Made by a program: the position numbers and the translations under genes
Notes under the pieces: generated by a model
Database searches by the model: none
What the model was told of the DNA's origin: nothing
Seen by the model: only the letters and a program-made list of their open reading frames with translations
NCBI RefSeq assembly: GCF_944393015.1
Contig: NZ_CALXYQ010000009.1
Location: 1 to 64,000 of the forward strand
Length of the DNA: 64,000 bases
Reading direction: 5' to 3'
DNA from: an uncultured Brachyspira sp.
Lineage (GTDB): Bacteria > Spirochaetota > Brachyspiria > Brachyspirales > Brachyspiraceae
Part shown: positions 26,843 to 35,713 of the stretch, piece by piece
Layout of the letters: every line of letters starts with the position of its first letter
Numbering within the stretch: position 1 is the first letter of the stretch

Positions 26843-26870
26843 TTGTTTTTTTTTTTTTTTTTTTTACAAT
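26843..26870 (+). promoter_or_regulatory. Promoter with a T20 tract forming the spacer (surface protein gene)
   Basis: A run of exactly 20 T residues spans 26846-26865. It is preceded by TTG (26843-26845) and followed by ACAAT, so the -35 element is TTGTTT, the -10 element TACAAT (26865-26870), and the 16-base spacer between them is all T. Slippage of the tract would change promoter spacing and so expression. The transcript would begin near 26877, about 110 bases before the ATG. Confidence 0.65.
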
Positions 26871-26899
26871 ACTTGTAGTTAATAAAACTTTTTTCAATG

Positions 26900-26956
26900 C
26901 CGGACAAAACAATCTTGTCCGGTACTATATTTGGTGCTGATACTCAGAAATGAGTA
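26900..26956 (+). promoter_or_regulatory. Two hairpins in the 5' leader of the surface protein mRNA
   Basis: CCGGACAA at 26900-26907 pairs perfectly with TTGTCCGG at 26915-26922. A second hairpin, TACTCA and TGAGTA with an AGAA-type loop, lies at 26941-26956. No T-run follows either, so they are leader structures, perhaps protecting an abundant outer-membrane mRNA from decay or binding a regulator. Confidence 0.6.
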
Positions 26957-26987
26957 ATAGTATAAAAAATATTTAGGAGATAACTTT

Positions 26988-28196
26988 ATGGTAAAAAAAG
27001 TTAGCAAAAAAGTAAAGTTCCTAGCTGCTGTAATAGGTTCTTTATTAATTACAACAGTTTCAGCATTCGGTATGTATGGTGTAGACGGTGATGACTGGAT
27101 TGGATTTCTTACTCATGGAAACCAATTCAGAGCTAGAATGGACCAATTAGGTTTTGTTTTAGGCAATGGTACAATTAAAGGTACTGTCGGATTCAGATCT
27201 GATAACGGCTGGTTAGGCAGTATTTTATCATCAGAAGGAGGTGCACAAAATAATGAATCTCTTTCTTTTAACCCTACATTGTCTTTAGGTATAGGATATA
27301 CTTCTGATATGATAGGTGTTGGTATTGGATACAATTTCACTTATATAAACAGATTTATACAAGTACATACTCCTACACTTGTTCTTAATGCTTTAAATAA
27401 CAATCTAAGATTTGCAGTTCCTATACAAATAGCAGTATCAGATCAAAATGAGATTTACTCTAAAGATTTAGGATATAAGTTTACAGGTATAGGATTCAAT
27501 AATATGGAAGTTAGATATTTGACTGGAATAGATGCTTTCAATCAAATAAGAGTATATGCTTCTTATAGAAATTGGAAAATAGAAAACAAAAATATAGGCG
27601 GTCATGATTTTCTTTCAGAAGATATGCATTTACAGTTGAGATTATATTTCTTGAATACACAAATAGGAAATGTTACTATTAATCCATATATTAGAATAGA
27701 TTATGCTACAGCTTTAAGAGGCGATTTAATAGATGATAATATCACTATAATAAACAATGGTTATTTCAGCCCTAATGTTAATGGTAACAGTGGTTATGAT
27801 CGTAGCAGACCTTATGAATGGTCAACTGGAAGCGGCTACTATTCTGTAAGACCTTATAAACTTGCTATTAAACCAGTATTATCTTTGGCAGCAAACAGCG
27901 ATATAGTTTCTTTATATTTTGAACCTTCTTTAGGTTATGAATATACTTATAAGAAATTTAAATCTATTTATAATGGCGGAGAAGAAATTGTTTCTCATAA
28001 ATTAACATGGGGTGCTTATGCTGAAATGTATGTAAGACCAGTTCAAGACTTAGAATGGTACTTTGAAATGGATATTAACGGCAAATATGGAAAAACTCCT
28101 GCTGCTGCAGTTGTTGCTGAAGTTCCTGTATACTTTGAAACTACTACTGGTATAACTTGGTACTTGCCTTCACTTGGCGGAGATACTGCTCAATAA
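26988..28196 (+). CDS. Brachyspira variable surface protein (Vsp family) outer membrane protein
   Basis: A 402-residue exported protein. The signal peptide VKFLAAVIGSLLITTVSAFG is cleaved near residue 26, and the mature chain opens MYGVDGDDWIGFLTHGNQFR and ARMDQLGFVLGNGTIKGTVG, which I recognise as the Brachyspira hyodysenteriae Vsp type. The rest alternates aromatic and hydrophobic residues as in outer-membrane beta-barrels (SLGIGYTSDMIGVGIGYNF) and the C-terminus has TTTGITWYLPS. Vsp proteins are abundant surface antigens encoded by several paralogues. A strong AGGAG ribosome site, a hairpin leader and a strong terminator suggest high expression, and the T20 promoter suggests it can be switched. 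Confidence 0.85.
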   Translation: MVKKVSKKVKFLAAVIGSLLITTVSAFGMYGVDGDDWIGFLTHGNQFRARMDQLGFVLGNGTIKGTVGFRSDNGWLGSILSSEGGAQNNESLSFNPTLSLGIGYTSDMIGVGIGYNFTYINRFIQVHTPTLVLNALNNNLRFAVPIQIAVSDQNEIYSKDLGYKFTGIGFNNMEVRYLTGIDAFNQIRVYASYRNWKIENKNIGGHDFLSEDMHLQLRLYFLNTQIGNVTINPYIRIDYATALRGDLIDDNITIINNGYFSPNVNGNSGYDRSRPYEWSTGSGYYSVRPYKLAIKPVLSLAANSDIVSLYFEPSLGYEYTYKKFKSIYNGGEEIVSHKLTWGAYAEMYVRPVQDLEWYFEMDINGKYGKTPAAAVVAEVPVYFETTTGITWYLPSLGGDTAQ

Positions 28197-28227
28197 TAAA
28201 AATATAAAAAAGTATATATAATTATGA

Positions 28228-28253
28228 GGGGGCTTTTTATAAGCCCCTTTTTT
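28228..28253 (+). terminator. Strong terminator after the surface protein gene
   Basis: GGGGGCTT at 28228-28235 pairs with AAGCCCC at 28241-28247, followed by six T residues. Confidence 0.9.
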
Positions 28254-28385
28254 AATATAGTAAAACTATATTATTCTTTTCTTTATAATTTTTAATTATA
28301 AACGCATTTTATATATAGTGTAAATTATAATTATTAACATCATATATAGATGCGGTAAATAAACAATGCATATGAAATAAATTTT

Positions 28386-28700
28386 GGGCGGGCAGCTATA
28401 AATTCTAAGAAAACAAAAATAAAATAGAAAATTAGAATTACAAATAAAAGTTATAAGCCTAAAGGGTGGGCAAATGTAATTAATTTTTTAACTTTAATTA
28501 CATACCCCGCCCTTTCAAATTTATTGCTATATTTTGAATTTTGGTTTTAATTATCTTTAAAGCCGAATTAGAAATTAAAGCACCCGCCCAAGTTTTTATT
28601 AACTTTAAAACTTAACTAAACGCACGGTGAGCTAATTTTCATTTATTATTAACATTGTAATTTAAATATTACTCATATTTAAAACTTTACTCTGCGTGCG
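28386..28700. repeat. Palindromic repeat: right arm, left arm, core
   Basis: Boxes: GGGCGGG at 28386, GGGTGGG at 28464, CCCGCCC at 28506, CCCGCCC at 28583 (followed by AAG), CGCACG at 28621-28626 and CGTGCG at 28695-28700. The right-arm to left-arm junction (28464-28512) is itself a hairpin: GGGTGGGCAAATGTAATTAA faces TTAATTACAT..CCCCGCCC. It fills most of the 617-bp gap before mnmG; the order shows that units join head to tail. Confidence 0.85.
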
Positions 28701-28743
28701 GTTATTAAATCCAATTTTTAAATACTAGTTTAAAAATATTTCT

Positions 28744-28772
28744 TTGACAATAAAAACTTTTTAATATATTAT
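28744..28772 (+). promoter_or_regulatory. Sigma-70 promoter for mnmG
   Basis: TTGACA at 28744-28749, 17-base spacer, TATTAT at 28767-28772. Confidence 0.75.
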
Positions 28773-28813
28773 CTTTTTAATAAAAATTTAATTTTCAAAT
28801 GAGAATATTATAT

Positions 28814-30667
28814 ATGAATGATAATAAATACAATGTTATAGTAGTAGGTGCAGGACATGCCGGAATAGAGGCTGCACTTTCATCAGCAAGATTAGGAATG
28901 AAAACTCTAATTATATCTATTAACTTGGATACTATAGGACAAATGTCATGCAATCCTTCTATAGGAGGAGTTGCCAAAGGCACTATCGTTAAAGAGATTG
29001 ATGCCCTCGGCGGCGAGATGGGAATATTAATAGATAAAACTATGATGCAGTTTAGAATGCTTAACAGAAGTAAAGGCAAAGCTGTATGGGCACCAAGAGC
29101 TCAGGCTGATAAATACGCATATAAAGAAGAAGCTGCTAAAACATTGTATGCCGAGAATAATCTATCACTTCATCAGGATATTGTAACAGAAATAATTGTA
29201 GAAAATAATGTACTTAAAGGAATCAGAACAGAAAGAGGAAGAGAGTATGAATGCCAAGCAGTTATACTCACAACAGGAACATTTTTAAATGGACTTATTC
29301 ATATAGGTAAATATCAAAAGCAGGCAGGCAGAATCGGAGAATTACCTGCAATAGGACTTTCTGATAATTTAAGAAGTTTAGGGCTTGAGGTTGGAAGATT
29401 AAAAACAGGAACGCCTGCAAGAGTAGATTATTATTCTATTAACTTTGATATATTAGAGATGCAAAAAGGCGATGATGAAATAACACCATTCTCTTTTTTA
29501 GATGAAAAAATTGATATAGTTCAGGAACCTTGCTATATAACTTATACAGATACTAATATTCATAAAATCATTCAGGATAATATACATTTATCCCCAATGT
29601 ACAGCGGAGTTATAACTGGTATAGGTCCAAGATACTGCCCAAGCATAGAGGATAAGGTTGTAAGATTTGCAGATAAACCAAGACATCAGCTCCATTTAGA
29701 GAGAGAAAGCTACAGAACTAATGAAGTTTATATAAACGGATTTTCTTCAAGCTTACCGGAAGAAGTTCAGATAAAAATGATAAGATCATTGAAAGGACTT
29801 GAGGAAGTAAGAATATTAAAACCAGCCTATGCAGTAGAATATGATTATGTGAACCCTATAGAATTAAAGCCTACGCTTGAAACTAAAAAAATTGAGGGAT
29901 TATTTCTAGCAGGACAAATTAACGGCACAAGCGGATACGAAGAAGCTGCATGTCAGGGACTTATGGCAGGAATAAATGCAAGCTTAAAAATAAAAAAAGA
30001 AGCTCCATTCATATTAAAAAGAAGCGACGGATATATAGGCGTTTTAATTGATGACTTAACTACTAAAGGAACTAAAGAACCTCATAGAATGTTTACTTCT
30101 CAGGCAGAACATAGAATGCTTTTAAGACAAGATAATGCAGATGAAAGATTAACAGAACTTTCTTATAATATAGGGCTTGCAAGCAAAGAAAGACTTGAAA
30201 AGGTAAGAGATAAAAAACAAAAAACTCAAATACTTGTGGAATATTTAAATAAACGCACGCTCACTCAAAAAGAAACAGAAGATTTAGGATTCACAAAAGA
30301 AGCTAAAGAATATAGAACTATGAGTTTAGCTTCTATAATAAAGCGCCCAGAGTGCGGTATTGACATGCTTAAACATTTGATAGACGGCGATTATAATAAA
30401 AATGTTTTGGAGAATGCCGAAATCGCTATTAAGTATGAAGGCTATATTGCAAGATATTTAAATGAAATAAGAGATATAGAAAAATACGAGAACATGCTTA
30501 TACCTGAAGATTTTGACTACTCTACTTTAAAAAGTGTAAAAATTGATGCTATTAATAAATTGAAACAGTATAAGCCTTATAATATATCACAGGCTTTAAG
30601 AATACCTGAAGTAGATAAATCAGTTGTGCATATACTAATACTTGCACTTACTAATAAGAAAAAATAA
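28814..30667 (+). CDS. mnmG: tRNA uridine-5-carboxymethylaminomethyl(34) synthesis enzyme MnmG (GidA)
   Basis: About 617 residues. With MnmE it installs the cmnm5 modification on wobble U34 using FAD, NADH and methylene-tetrahydrofolate. Seen: FAD-binding [20 protein letters not shown], the signature [32 protein letters not shown] with the conserved Cys, and [20 protein letters not shown]; the C-terminal helical domain that meets MnmE is present. The ATG at 28814 is preferred to 28799 because the FAD motif then begins at the usual distance; the ribosome site is weak for both. mnmE is not in view. Confidence 0.96.
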   Translation: MNDNKYNVIVVGAGHAGIEAALSSARLGMKTLIISINLDTIGQMSCNPSIGGVAKGTIVKEIDALGGEMGILIDKTMMQFRMLNRSKGKAVWAPRAQADKYAYKEEAAKTLYAENNLSLHQDIVTEIIVENNVLKGIRTERGREYECQAVILTTGTFLNGLIHIGKYQKQAGRIGELPAIGLSDNLRSLGLEVGRLKTGTPARVDYYSINFDILEMQKGDDEITPFSFLDEKIDIVQEPCYITYTDTNIHKIIQDNIHLSPMYSGVITGIGPRYCPSIEDKVVRFADKPRHQLHLERESYRTNEVYINGFSSSLPEEVQIKMIRSLKGLEEVRILKPAYAVEYDYVNPIELKPTLETKKIEGLFLAGQINGTSGYEEAACQGLMAGINASLKIKKEAPFILKRSDGYIGVLIDDLTTKGTKEPHRMFTSQAEHRMLLRQDNADERLTELSYNIGLASKERLEKVRDKKQKTQILVEYLNKRTLTQKETEDLGFTKEAKEYRTMSLASIIKRPECGIDMLKHLIDGDYNKNVLENAEIAIKYEGYIARYLNEIRDIEKYENMLIPEDFDYSTLKSVKIDAINKLKQYKPYNISQALRIPEVDKSVVHILILALTNKKK

Positions 30668-30698
30668 TTTATTATATTATTATGCCGTTTTATTAATT

Positions 30699-30758
30699 AT
30701 GTATTTCATAGATAAAGTAATTACTGAAGAAGATGAAAAAAATATCAAAAAACAATAA
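30699..30758 (+). pseudogene. Possible 3' remnant of an M30-like peptidase gene
   Basis: The 21 bases at 30702-30722 are identical to 32779-32799, the last codons of the lipoprotein peptidase gene (YFIDKVI). The remnant stays in the same frame and continues TEEDEKNIKKQ to a stop at 30756-30758. Likely the tail of a lost paralogue; no upstream part survives. Confidence 0.4.
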
Positions 30759-30783
30759 AATAAGATTGTAATAGTTTATAAAC

Positions 30784-30818
30784 AAAATAACCTGCTCATA
30801 TATAGGGCAGGTTATTTT
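30784..30818. terminator. Bidirectional terminator between mnmG and the lipoprotein gene
   Basis: Perfect 12-base stem, AAAATAACCTGC at 30784-30795 and GCAGGTTATTTT at 30807-30818, flanked by A and T runs. Confidence 0.85.
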
Positions 30819-30840
30819 GTATATACATCAAAATTATTAG

Positions 30841-31317
30841 TTACTTTTTTATTAAGTCAGCTTTTTGTATTACTAAATTAAAAGGGTTTAATCCTGCTCT
30901 ACCTTGAAGAATCATATATATTTTGAGTGAATTATGACTAGTAAATTCAAGTTTATAATAAGCTCCATTAACTTGTCCACCTTGCATAGCAATGATTGAT
31001 AAATACTGAGGAGGAACATAATCAGTCGAAATATATAAATAGTAACTATCAACTGTATCAGGTAAATGCCTAATTGAAATAGGAACAATATTATCAATCA
31101 CTATATCAGTATCGCTATTTATTTTAATAGTGATTCCCTCTGCTGTAATCCATACATCATTATTAAGATCAAGCATCTGAACATTATCTGCAACCCAAGT
31201 TCCTCTATATTTTCCTAATTCTTCAAAAGTACTGGGATTTGTAGCATTACTTTTACATCCTAAAATAAAAATTAATACAGAAATAATAAAAATAATATAT
31301 TTTACTTTTTTATTCAT
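30841..31317 (-). CDS. Hypothetical lipoprotein
   Basis: A 158-residue protein with signal KYIIFIISVLIFILGCKSNA (lipobox LGC) and a mature part of beta character: GKYRGTWVADNVQMLDLNND, ITIKINSDTDIVID, YKLEFTSHNSLKIYMI. This resembles small lipocalin-like or META-like lipoproteins in layout (GTW near the start of the mature domain), but I cannot assign a family. Similar layout is seen in the lipoprotein at 58163. The ribosome site AGAGG is good. Divergent from the peptidase gene at 31510 across a 190-bp gap. Confidence 0.75.
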   Translation of the reverse strand: MNKKVKYIIFIISVLIFILGCKSNATNPSTFEELGKYRGTWVADNVQMLDLNNDVWITAEGITIKINSDTDIVIDNIVPISIRHLPDTVDSYYLYISTDYVPPQYLSIIAMQGGQVNGAYYKLEFTSHNSLKIYMILQGRAGLNPFNLVIQKADLIKK

Positions 31318-31509
31318 TTTTTACCTCTAATAATTTTATTATAAAAAATACAATAACATCTATTCTAAATTTATTCAATATTAATAAAAAATTAATTTGA
31401 TTTTTACAAAATATTTGATAACTTCATATTGTAATAATAAGTAAAAAAATTTACTATTAAGCAAATAATATTATTATTTACTTAAATCAAAAATTATAAG
31501 GAATAGCTT

Positions 31510-32805
31510 ATGAAGAAAAGTCATATATTTTTATTCATTATTTTTATGTTTATTATTTCATGCGGTAATAAAGTTACAGCACCTTCTGTAAGTGATATAA
31601 CATATTATGATCCTAATAACACTATAATAAAAACATATACTTATAATATAAAGGATAACAAAGATCAAAGTATGATAGCTAAAGAAGGAGCATTTAAAAA
31701 GATAGCTGAATCAGCAAATGCAATTATCTATGTAGAAGAAAGTCAGATTGATAAAGGCATCACAAAAGCTGGTATAATATCTTTTTTAAGAAAATTTGAA
31801 AATTACCTGCCTAGAGAAATAGAAATATATGGACAATTTCCTGATATTGACGGAAATGGAAAAGTAATATTTTTAATGGCTGATCTTAATACAAATGTAA
31901 CTACATCAGGACTGGGAGGATATTTTCAGCCATCTGATTTAATGAATGGTAAGAACGGAGCACCTGGAGAATATTTACATGTTAATCTTCCTGTTTCTGA
32001 TATGACATTGGGTATTATGATGCATGAATTACAGCATTTAATTAACGCTTATAACAATCTAATGCAAGGCAAATCAATGGATATATGGCTTAATGAAGCA
32101 CTTTCAGAATCTACTTCTCTTATATTTTCAGAACCTATTGCTAAAGAAAGAGAATATATTTTTAACACATCTCATTATTATTCTTTTTACACTTGGGATT
32201 TAGCATATAGAAGTACTTCAGGAATAGTTCCAGTTGGAGGAGATGGAAATATATTGATGAGTTACGCTTCTTCATCAATGTTTATGAAATGGCTTGATAG
32301 TAAAACAGGCGGAAAGCAGGAAATTTATAAAGAAATAGCACATTCTCCTTCTGCACCAACAAGCGAACAAAGACTTATGAATGTTTTATCAAAACATGGT
32401 TTTGCAAATGATATGGATACTGTATTGCTTGATTGGATAGCAGATATAAATAATGGAGCTGTTCCAGGACTAAAGCTATCTGCTATAGATCCAACTGATC
32501 CAAAATTTAATATAAATGGAAAAATACCATTATTGCCTAAGTCATTAGTAGTTTATAGCACTGCTGATAATCCTCAAATAACAACCGGCGGTAGATTAGA
32601 AACAAGACAATTAGGACAAACAGAACTTTCTGTTGTAATAAATAATTCTGAAAATCAAGGACAAAATTGGGTAGCAGTAATTGCTGATAAAGCAAATGTT
32701 GAAGAACTTACTATAAAGAAAGCAGCTAATTTGAACTCTTCAATTAAATATCAAAGATTCAATTTACAAGATAGAGAATATTTCATAGATAAAGTAATTG
32801 ATTAA
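31510..32805 (+). CDS. Lipoprotein metallopeptidase, M30 (hyicolysin)-like
   Basis: A 431-residue protein with lipoprotein signal HIFLFIIFMFIISCGNK (lipobox ISC). The zinc-protease motif HELQH is at about residues 172-176 within GIMMHELQHLINAYN, and the downstream DIWLNEALSES supplies a likely third ligand or general Glu region, as in M30/hyicolysin-type peptidases. EIYGQFPDIDGNGKVIFLMA is also typical. It would be anchored at the cell surface or in the periplasm and degrade host or dietary protein. The C-terminal 120 residues look like a beta-rich accessory domain. A remnant of a paralogue's tail lies at 30699. Confidence 0.85.
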   Translation: MKKSHIFLFIIFMFIISCGNKVTAPSVSDITYYDPNNTIIKTYTYNIKDNKDQSMIAKEGAFKKIAESANAIIYVEESQIDKGITKAGIISFLRKFENYLPREIEIYGQFPDIDGNGKVIFLMADLNTNVTTSGLGGYFQPSDLMNGKNGAPGEYLHVNLPVSDMTLGIMMHELQHLINAYNNLMQGKSMDIWLNEALSESTSLIFSEPIAKEREYIFNTSHYYSFYTWDLAYRSTSGIVPVGGDGNILMSYASSSMFMKWLDSKTGGKQEIYKEIAHSPSAPTSEQRLMNVLSKHGFANDMDTVLLDWIADINNGAVPGLKLSAIDPTDPKFNINGKIPLLPKSLVVYSTADNPQITTGGRLETRQLGQTELSVVINNSENQGQNWVAVIADKANVEELTIKKAANLNSSIKYQRFNLQDREYFIDKVID

Positions 32806-32830
32806 TAAGATATATAGATAATAAAAAATA

Positions 32831-32871
32831 AAATCAGATTGTTATTATAAATGGCAGTCTGATTTTTTTTT
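32831..32871 (+). terminator. Terminator after the peptidase gene
   Basis: AAATCAGATTG at 32831-32841 pairs with CAGTCTGATTT at 32855-32865 (one G-T pair), followed by a run of T to 32871. Confidence 0.85.
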
Positions 32872-32876
32872 CATTA

Positions 32877-33085
32877 TTGCTAGCATAAATGAGCATCTTA
32901 TAACTTTGTTTATCAGCTTTTTTAAAATAAAAAAATATAGCATCTATCACACTTTATATTATAAAGGTTTTAAAGCGAGATTTTTTATATATAATAAAAA
33001 GTTTATCGCTAGCAACTTTAAAGCGATAAATGAGCAGATGATAACTTCAGTTGTCAGCTACTATTGGCTCATTTATCACTAGCAA
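32877..33085. repeat. 209-bp MITE-like element with inverted ends
   Basis: TTGCTAGCATAAATGAGC at 32877-32894 is matched in reverse by GCTCATTTATCACTAGCAA at 33067-33085. An inner copy of the end motif (GCGATAAATGAGCAGATG) begins at about 33027. There is no ORF inside. A shorter relic (AAAGTGATAAACGAGCAACA) occurs at 45666-45685. Target-site duplication is not obvious. Confidence 0.6.
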
Positions 33086-33120
33086 CAATAAATTTTTTTA
33101 TTTAAAATTATTATTTAGTA

Positions 33121-33148
33121 TTGATTTTTTATAAAATAGTTATATAAT
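33121..33148 (+). promoter_or_regulatory. Promoter for the flavin reductase-rubredoxin gene
   Basis: TTGATT at 33121-33126, 16-base spacer, TATAAT at 33143-33148. Confidence 0.65.
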
Positions 33149-33178
33149 TAGTAATTATTATCAATAAGGACAGAGTAT

Positions 33179-33976
33179 ATGAACGATTTTGCTTTAACTA
33201 AACTTTCTTATGGAATGTATATTTTAACAACTATGGATAATGATAAACCTGTAGGCTGTACTATAAATACTTCTACTCAAATAACAGCTACACCTACAAC
33301 TATTATGATTAGTGTTAATAGAAATAATTATACTAATGAATGTATAAAGAAACATGGTAAATTTGCTTTATCTATACTTTCAGAAAAAAGCGATCCTACA
33401 TTAATAGGAGGGTTTGGATTTAGAAGTTCAAGAGATAATAATAAATTTGAAAATGTTTCTTATGAAATGAAAGAAGGTTTGCCTGTAATTAAAGCAGCAA
33501 ATGCATATTTAGTATGTAAAGTAGTGAATAGTTTTGAAGTATATACTCATACTATATTTATAGGAGAGCTTCTAGATGCTGATATATTTGATAATAATAC
33601 TCCTTCTATGACTTATGCTTATTATCATAATGTTGTTAAAGGCACTACTCCTCCTAATGCTTCCACTGCTAATGCTTATAAGAAAGAAGATAGCAATAGT
33701 AATAAAGCTGTTTATAAATGTAAAACTTGCGGATTTGAATATAAAGGCGATACACCTTTTGAGGATTTACCAGAAGATTGGGTATGCCCTATATGCGGAG
33801 AACCTAAAAAGAATTTCGTAAAAGTAGAGCCTAATAAAAATAAATCATCTGCTGTTTATAAATGCAGAACTTGTAATCATATATATAACGGCGATATACC
33901 TTTTGAGGATTTACCAAGCGATTGGAAATGTCCTATATGCGGTGAGCCAAAAAGTAACTTTGAAAAAATCTCATAA
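33179..33976 (+). CDS. Flavin reductase-like protein fused to two rubredoxin domains
   Basis: A 265-residue three-domain redox protein. Residues 1-155 are a flavin reductase/flavoredoxin-like FMN domain ([52 protein letters not shown]). Two rubredoxin domains follow at about 179-213 and 227-262, each with CxxC near the start ([16 protein letters not shown]) and CPICGEPK at the end. One FMN domain plus one rubredoxin matches the high-molecular-weight rubredoxin of acetogens, which reduces oxygen-scavenging flavodiiron proteins; the second rubredoxin is an added feature. It probably passes NAD(P)H electrons to an oxygen or peroxide reductase. Confidence 0.92.
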   Translation: MNDFALTKLSYGMYILTTMDNDKPVGCTINTSTQITATPTTIMISVNRNNYTNECIKKHGKFALSILSEKSDPTLIGGFGFRSSRDNNKFENVSYEMKEGLPVIKAANAYLVCKVVNSFEVYTHTIFIGELLDADIFDNNTPSMTYAYYHNVVKGTTPPNASTANAYKKEDSNSNKAVYKCKTCGFEYKGDTPFEDLPEDWVCPICGEPKKNFVKVEPNKNKSSAVYKCRTCNHIYNGDIPFEDLPSDWKCPICGEPKSNFEKIS

Positions 33977-34010
33977 TAATAAATCAAACTAATTTTTACC
34001 CCAATTTTAC

Positions 34011-34045
34011 GGCAGTGTATAGAAATATGCACTGCCTTATATTTG
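34011..34045 (+). terminator. Terminator after the rubredoxin fusion gene
   Basis: GGCAGTG at 34011-34017 pairs with CACTGCC at 34030-34036, followed by a broken T-rich stretch TTATATTTG. Confidence 0.65.
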
Positions 34046-34127
34046 CATAAAATCATTCAATTATATTTATATAATAATTTTTTATTATAATTTTTAAAAA
34101 AATAATTAATTAACATAATATTTTTAA

Positions 34128-34156
34128 TTGACAAAACAATATATGTATAATAGTAT
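34128..34156 (+). promoter_or_regulatory. Promoter for mraY
   Basis: TTGACA at 34128-34133, 17-base spacer, TAGTAT at 34151-34156. Confidence 0.65.
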
Positions 34157-34207
34157 ATTTACAATAAACATTTAACTTTTTCAATTATATAAAGGTTGTA
34201 AATAAAC

Positions 34208-35359
34208 ATGTTGTATCAAATTTTTTACCCACTAAGAGAATCATTTTTTGGTTTTAACCTATTTAGATATATTACATTCAGAACTGCAGGTGCTGTAGCT
34301 ACTGCATTGATATTAGTACTTTTATTTGCACCTAATATCATAGAGAAATTAAGAAAATTAAATTTCGGACAAGTAGTAAGAGATGACGGCCCTGAAACAC
34401 ATTTAGTAAAAACAGGTACACCTACTATGGGCGGTATATTTATAGTAGGAAGCATATTGATTAGTGTGCTGTTATGGGCTGAATTAGATAATTTAAAAAT
34501 AATACTTCTAACTGTATCATTAGTAATACTTTCAATAGCTGGATTCTTAGATGATTTCCTAAAAATAAAATATAAAAATTCAAAAGGGCTTCCGGGTAAA
34601 TATAAAATATTTTTTCAAACTTTTGTAGGAATAATAATAGGTGTTTACTTATACTATTTTGATAAATCAACATTCTTAATGACATTTGAACTCAATCAAG
34701 GCATAGGAGTATTGGAAGCTGTAAAAGTTGCACAAGTTCCTTCTTCAACAATATTCCTTCCATTTGCAAGTACAATATATATAGACTTAAAAATTTTGTA
34801 TATACCATTTGCTACATTTGTTGTAGTAAGTATGAGTAATGCTGTAAATTTAACTGACGGACTTGACGGACTTGCTATAGGACTTTTAATAATAATGTCT
34901 ATGGCTTTGGCCGTTCTTTCTTATGTATCAGGAAACTCATTAATAGCAACTTACTTAAAAATACCTTTTATATCAGATGCAGGAGAGGTTACTGTTTTTG
35001 TAGGCGCTTTAATAGGTGCAGGTTTAGGATTCTTATGGTTTAATGCTCATCCTGCTCAGGTATTTATGGGGGACGTTGGAAGTTTATCTTTAGGCGGAGT
35101 TTTGGGTATTATAGCCTTATTCATAAAACATGAATTACTTCTTGTTATAATAGGTGCTGTTTATGTGGCAGAGGCTTTAAGTGTAGTTTTACAAGTATTT
35201 TCTTATAAATTCTTTAATAAAAAACGTATATTCAAAATGGCTCCACTACATCACCATTTTGAGAAATCGGGTTGGAAAGAAACTCAGGTGGTATTTAGAT
35301 TCTATATTATAGGAATAATAATGGCTCTCATTGGTATAGCTACGCTTAAAATAAGATAA
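34208..35359 (+). CDS. mraY: Phospho-N-acetylmuramoyl-pentapeptide transferase
   Basis: A 383-residue inner-membrane enzyme with ten membrane segments that makes lipid I in peptidoglycan synthesis. Seen: HLVKTGTPTMGGIFIV, the catalytic Asp pair in AGFLDDFLKI, NLTDGLDGLAIG, the FMGDVGSLSLGGVLG block and the C-terminal PLHHHFEKSGWKETQVVFRF. Length is slightly above the common 360 because of an insert around 165-195. It has its own promoter and stands outside a dcw cluster here, since no mur gene is adjacent. Confidence 0.97.
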   Translation: MLYQIFYPLRESFFGFNLFRYITFRTAGAVATALILVLLFAPNIIEKLRKLNFGQVVRDDGPETHLVKTGTPTMGGIFIVGSILISVLLWAELDNLKIILLTVSLVILSIAGFLDDFLKIKYKNSKGLPGKYKIFFQTFVGIIIGVYLYYFDKSTFLMTFELNQGIGVLEAVKVAQVPSSTIFLPFASTIYIDLKILYIPFATFVVVSMSNAVNLTDGLDGLAIGLLIIMSMALAVLSYVSGNSLIATYLKIPFISDAGEVTVFVGALIGAGLGFLWFNAHPAQVFMGDVGSLSLGGVLGIIALFIKHELLLVIIGAVYVAEALSVVLQVFSYKFFNKKRIFKMAPLHHHFEKSGWKETQVVFRFYIIGIIMALIGIATLKIR

Positions 35360-35713
35360 TTACATATAATTAAAATATAGTGATTGGTCAATTTGTTGAC
35401 TAATTTATTGGAGATTAATATAATAATAAAAAATTGTAGATATATGTAAAATTGATTTATCATCATTGTAAGAAACAATTTTTTAGCAATAATAAAATAA
35501 AAATTATTCTAAACTAGGATAAATATTTTAAATAACAAATAAATATTTTTTATCAATAACATAAAAATTTTGACCGTTTTTCAAATTAACCGAAATCGGA
35601 CAAACATTTTTCAAAATGATATAACAATTTTTATTAAATAATTTGATTTATTTTTAATAATTGTTATATTTATAATACGGGTAGGGTGTAAATATAATTT
35701 AGGAAAAAATAAT
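35360..35713. other. 354-bp intergenic region with tmk promoter
   Basis: Contains a small dyad TTGGTCAA / TTGACTAA just after mraY (about 35386-35402), the recurring string ACAATTTTTTAGCAATAATA near 35474, a CCGAAATCGG micro-hairpin near 35590, and a plausible tmk promoter TTGATT at 35643-35648 with TATATT at 35665-35670. No gene is seen. Confidence 0.45.

Noticed and set aside
30253-30260. CGCACG box inside mnmG coding sequence
   Set aside because: It lies in the conserved reading frame, without the facing CGTGCG at 74 bases or any arm box, so it is chance.
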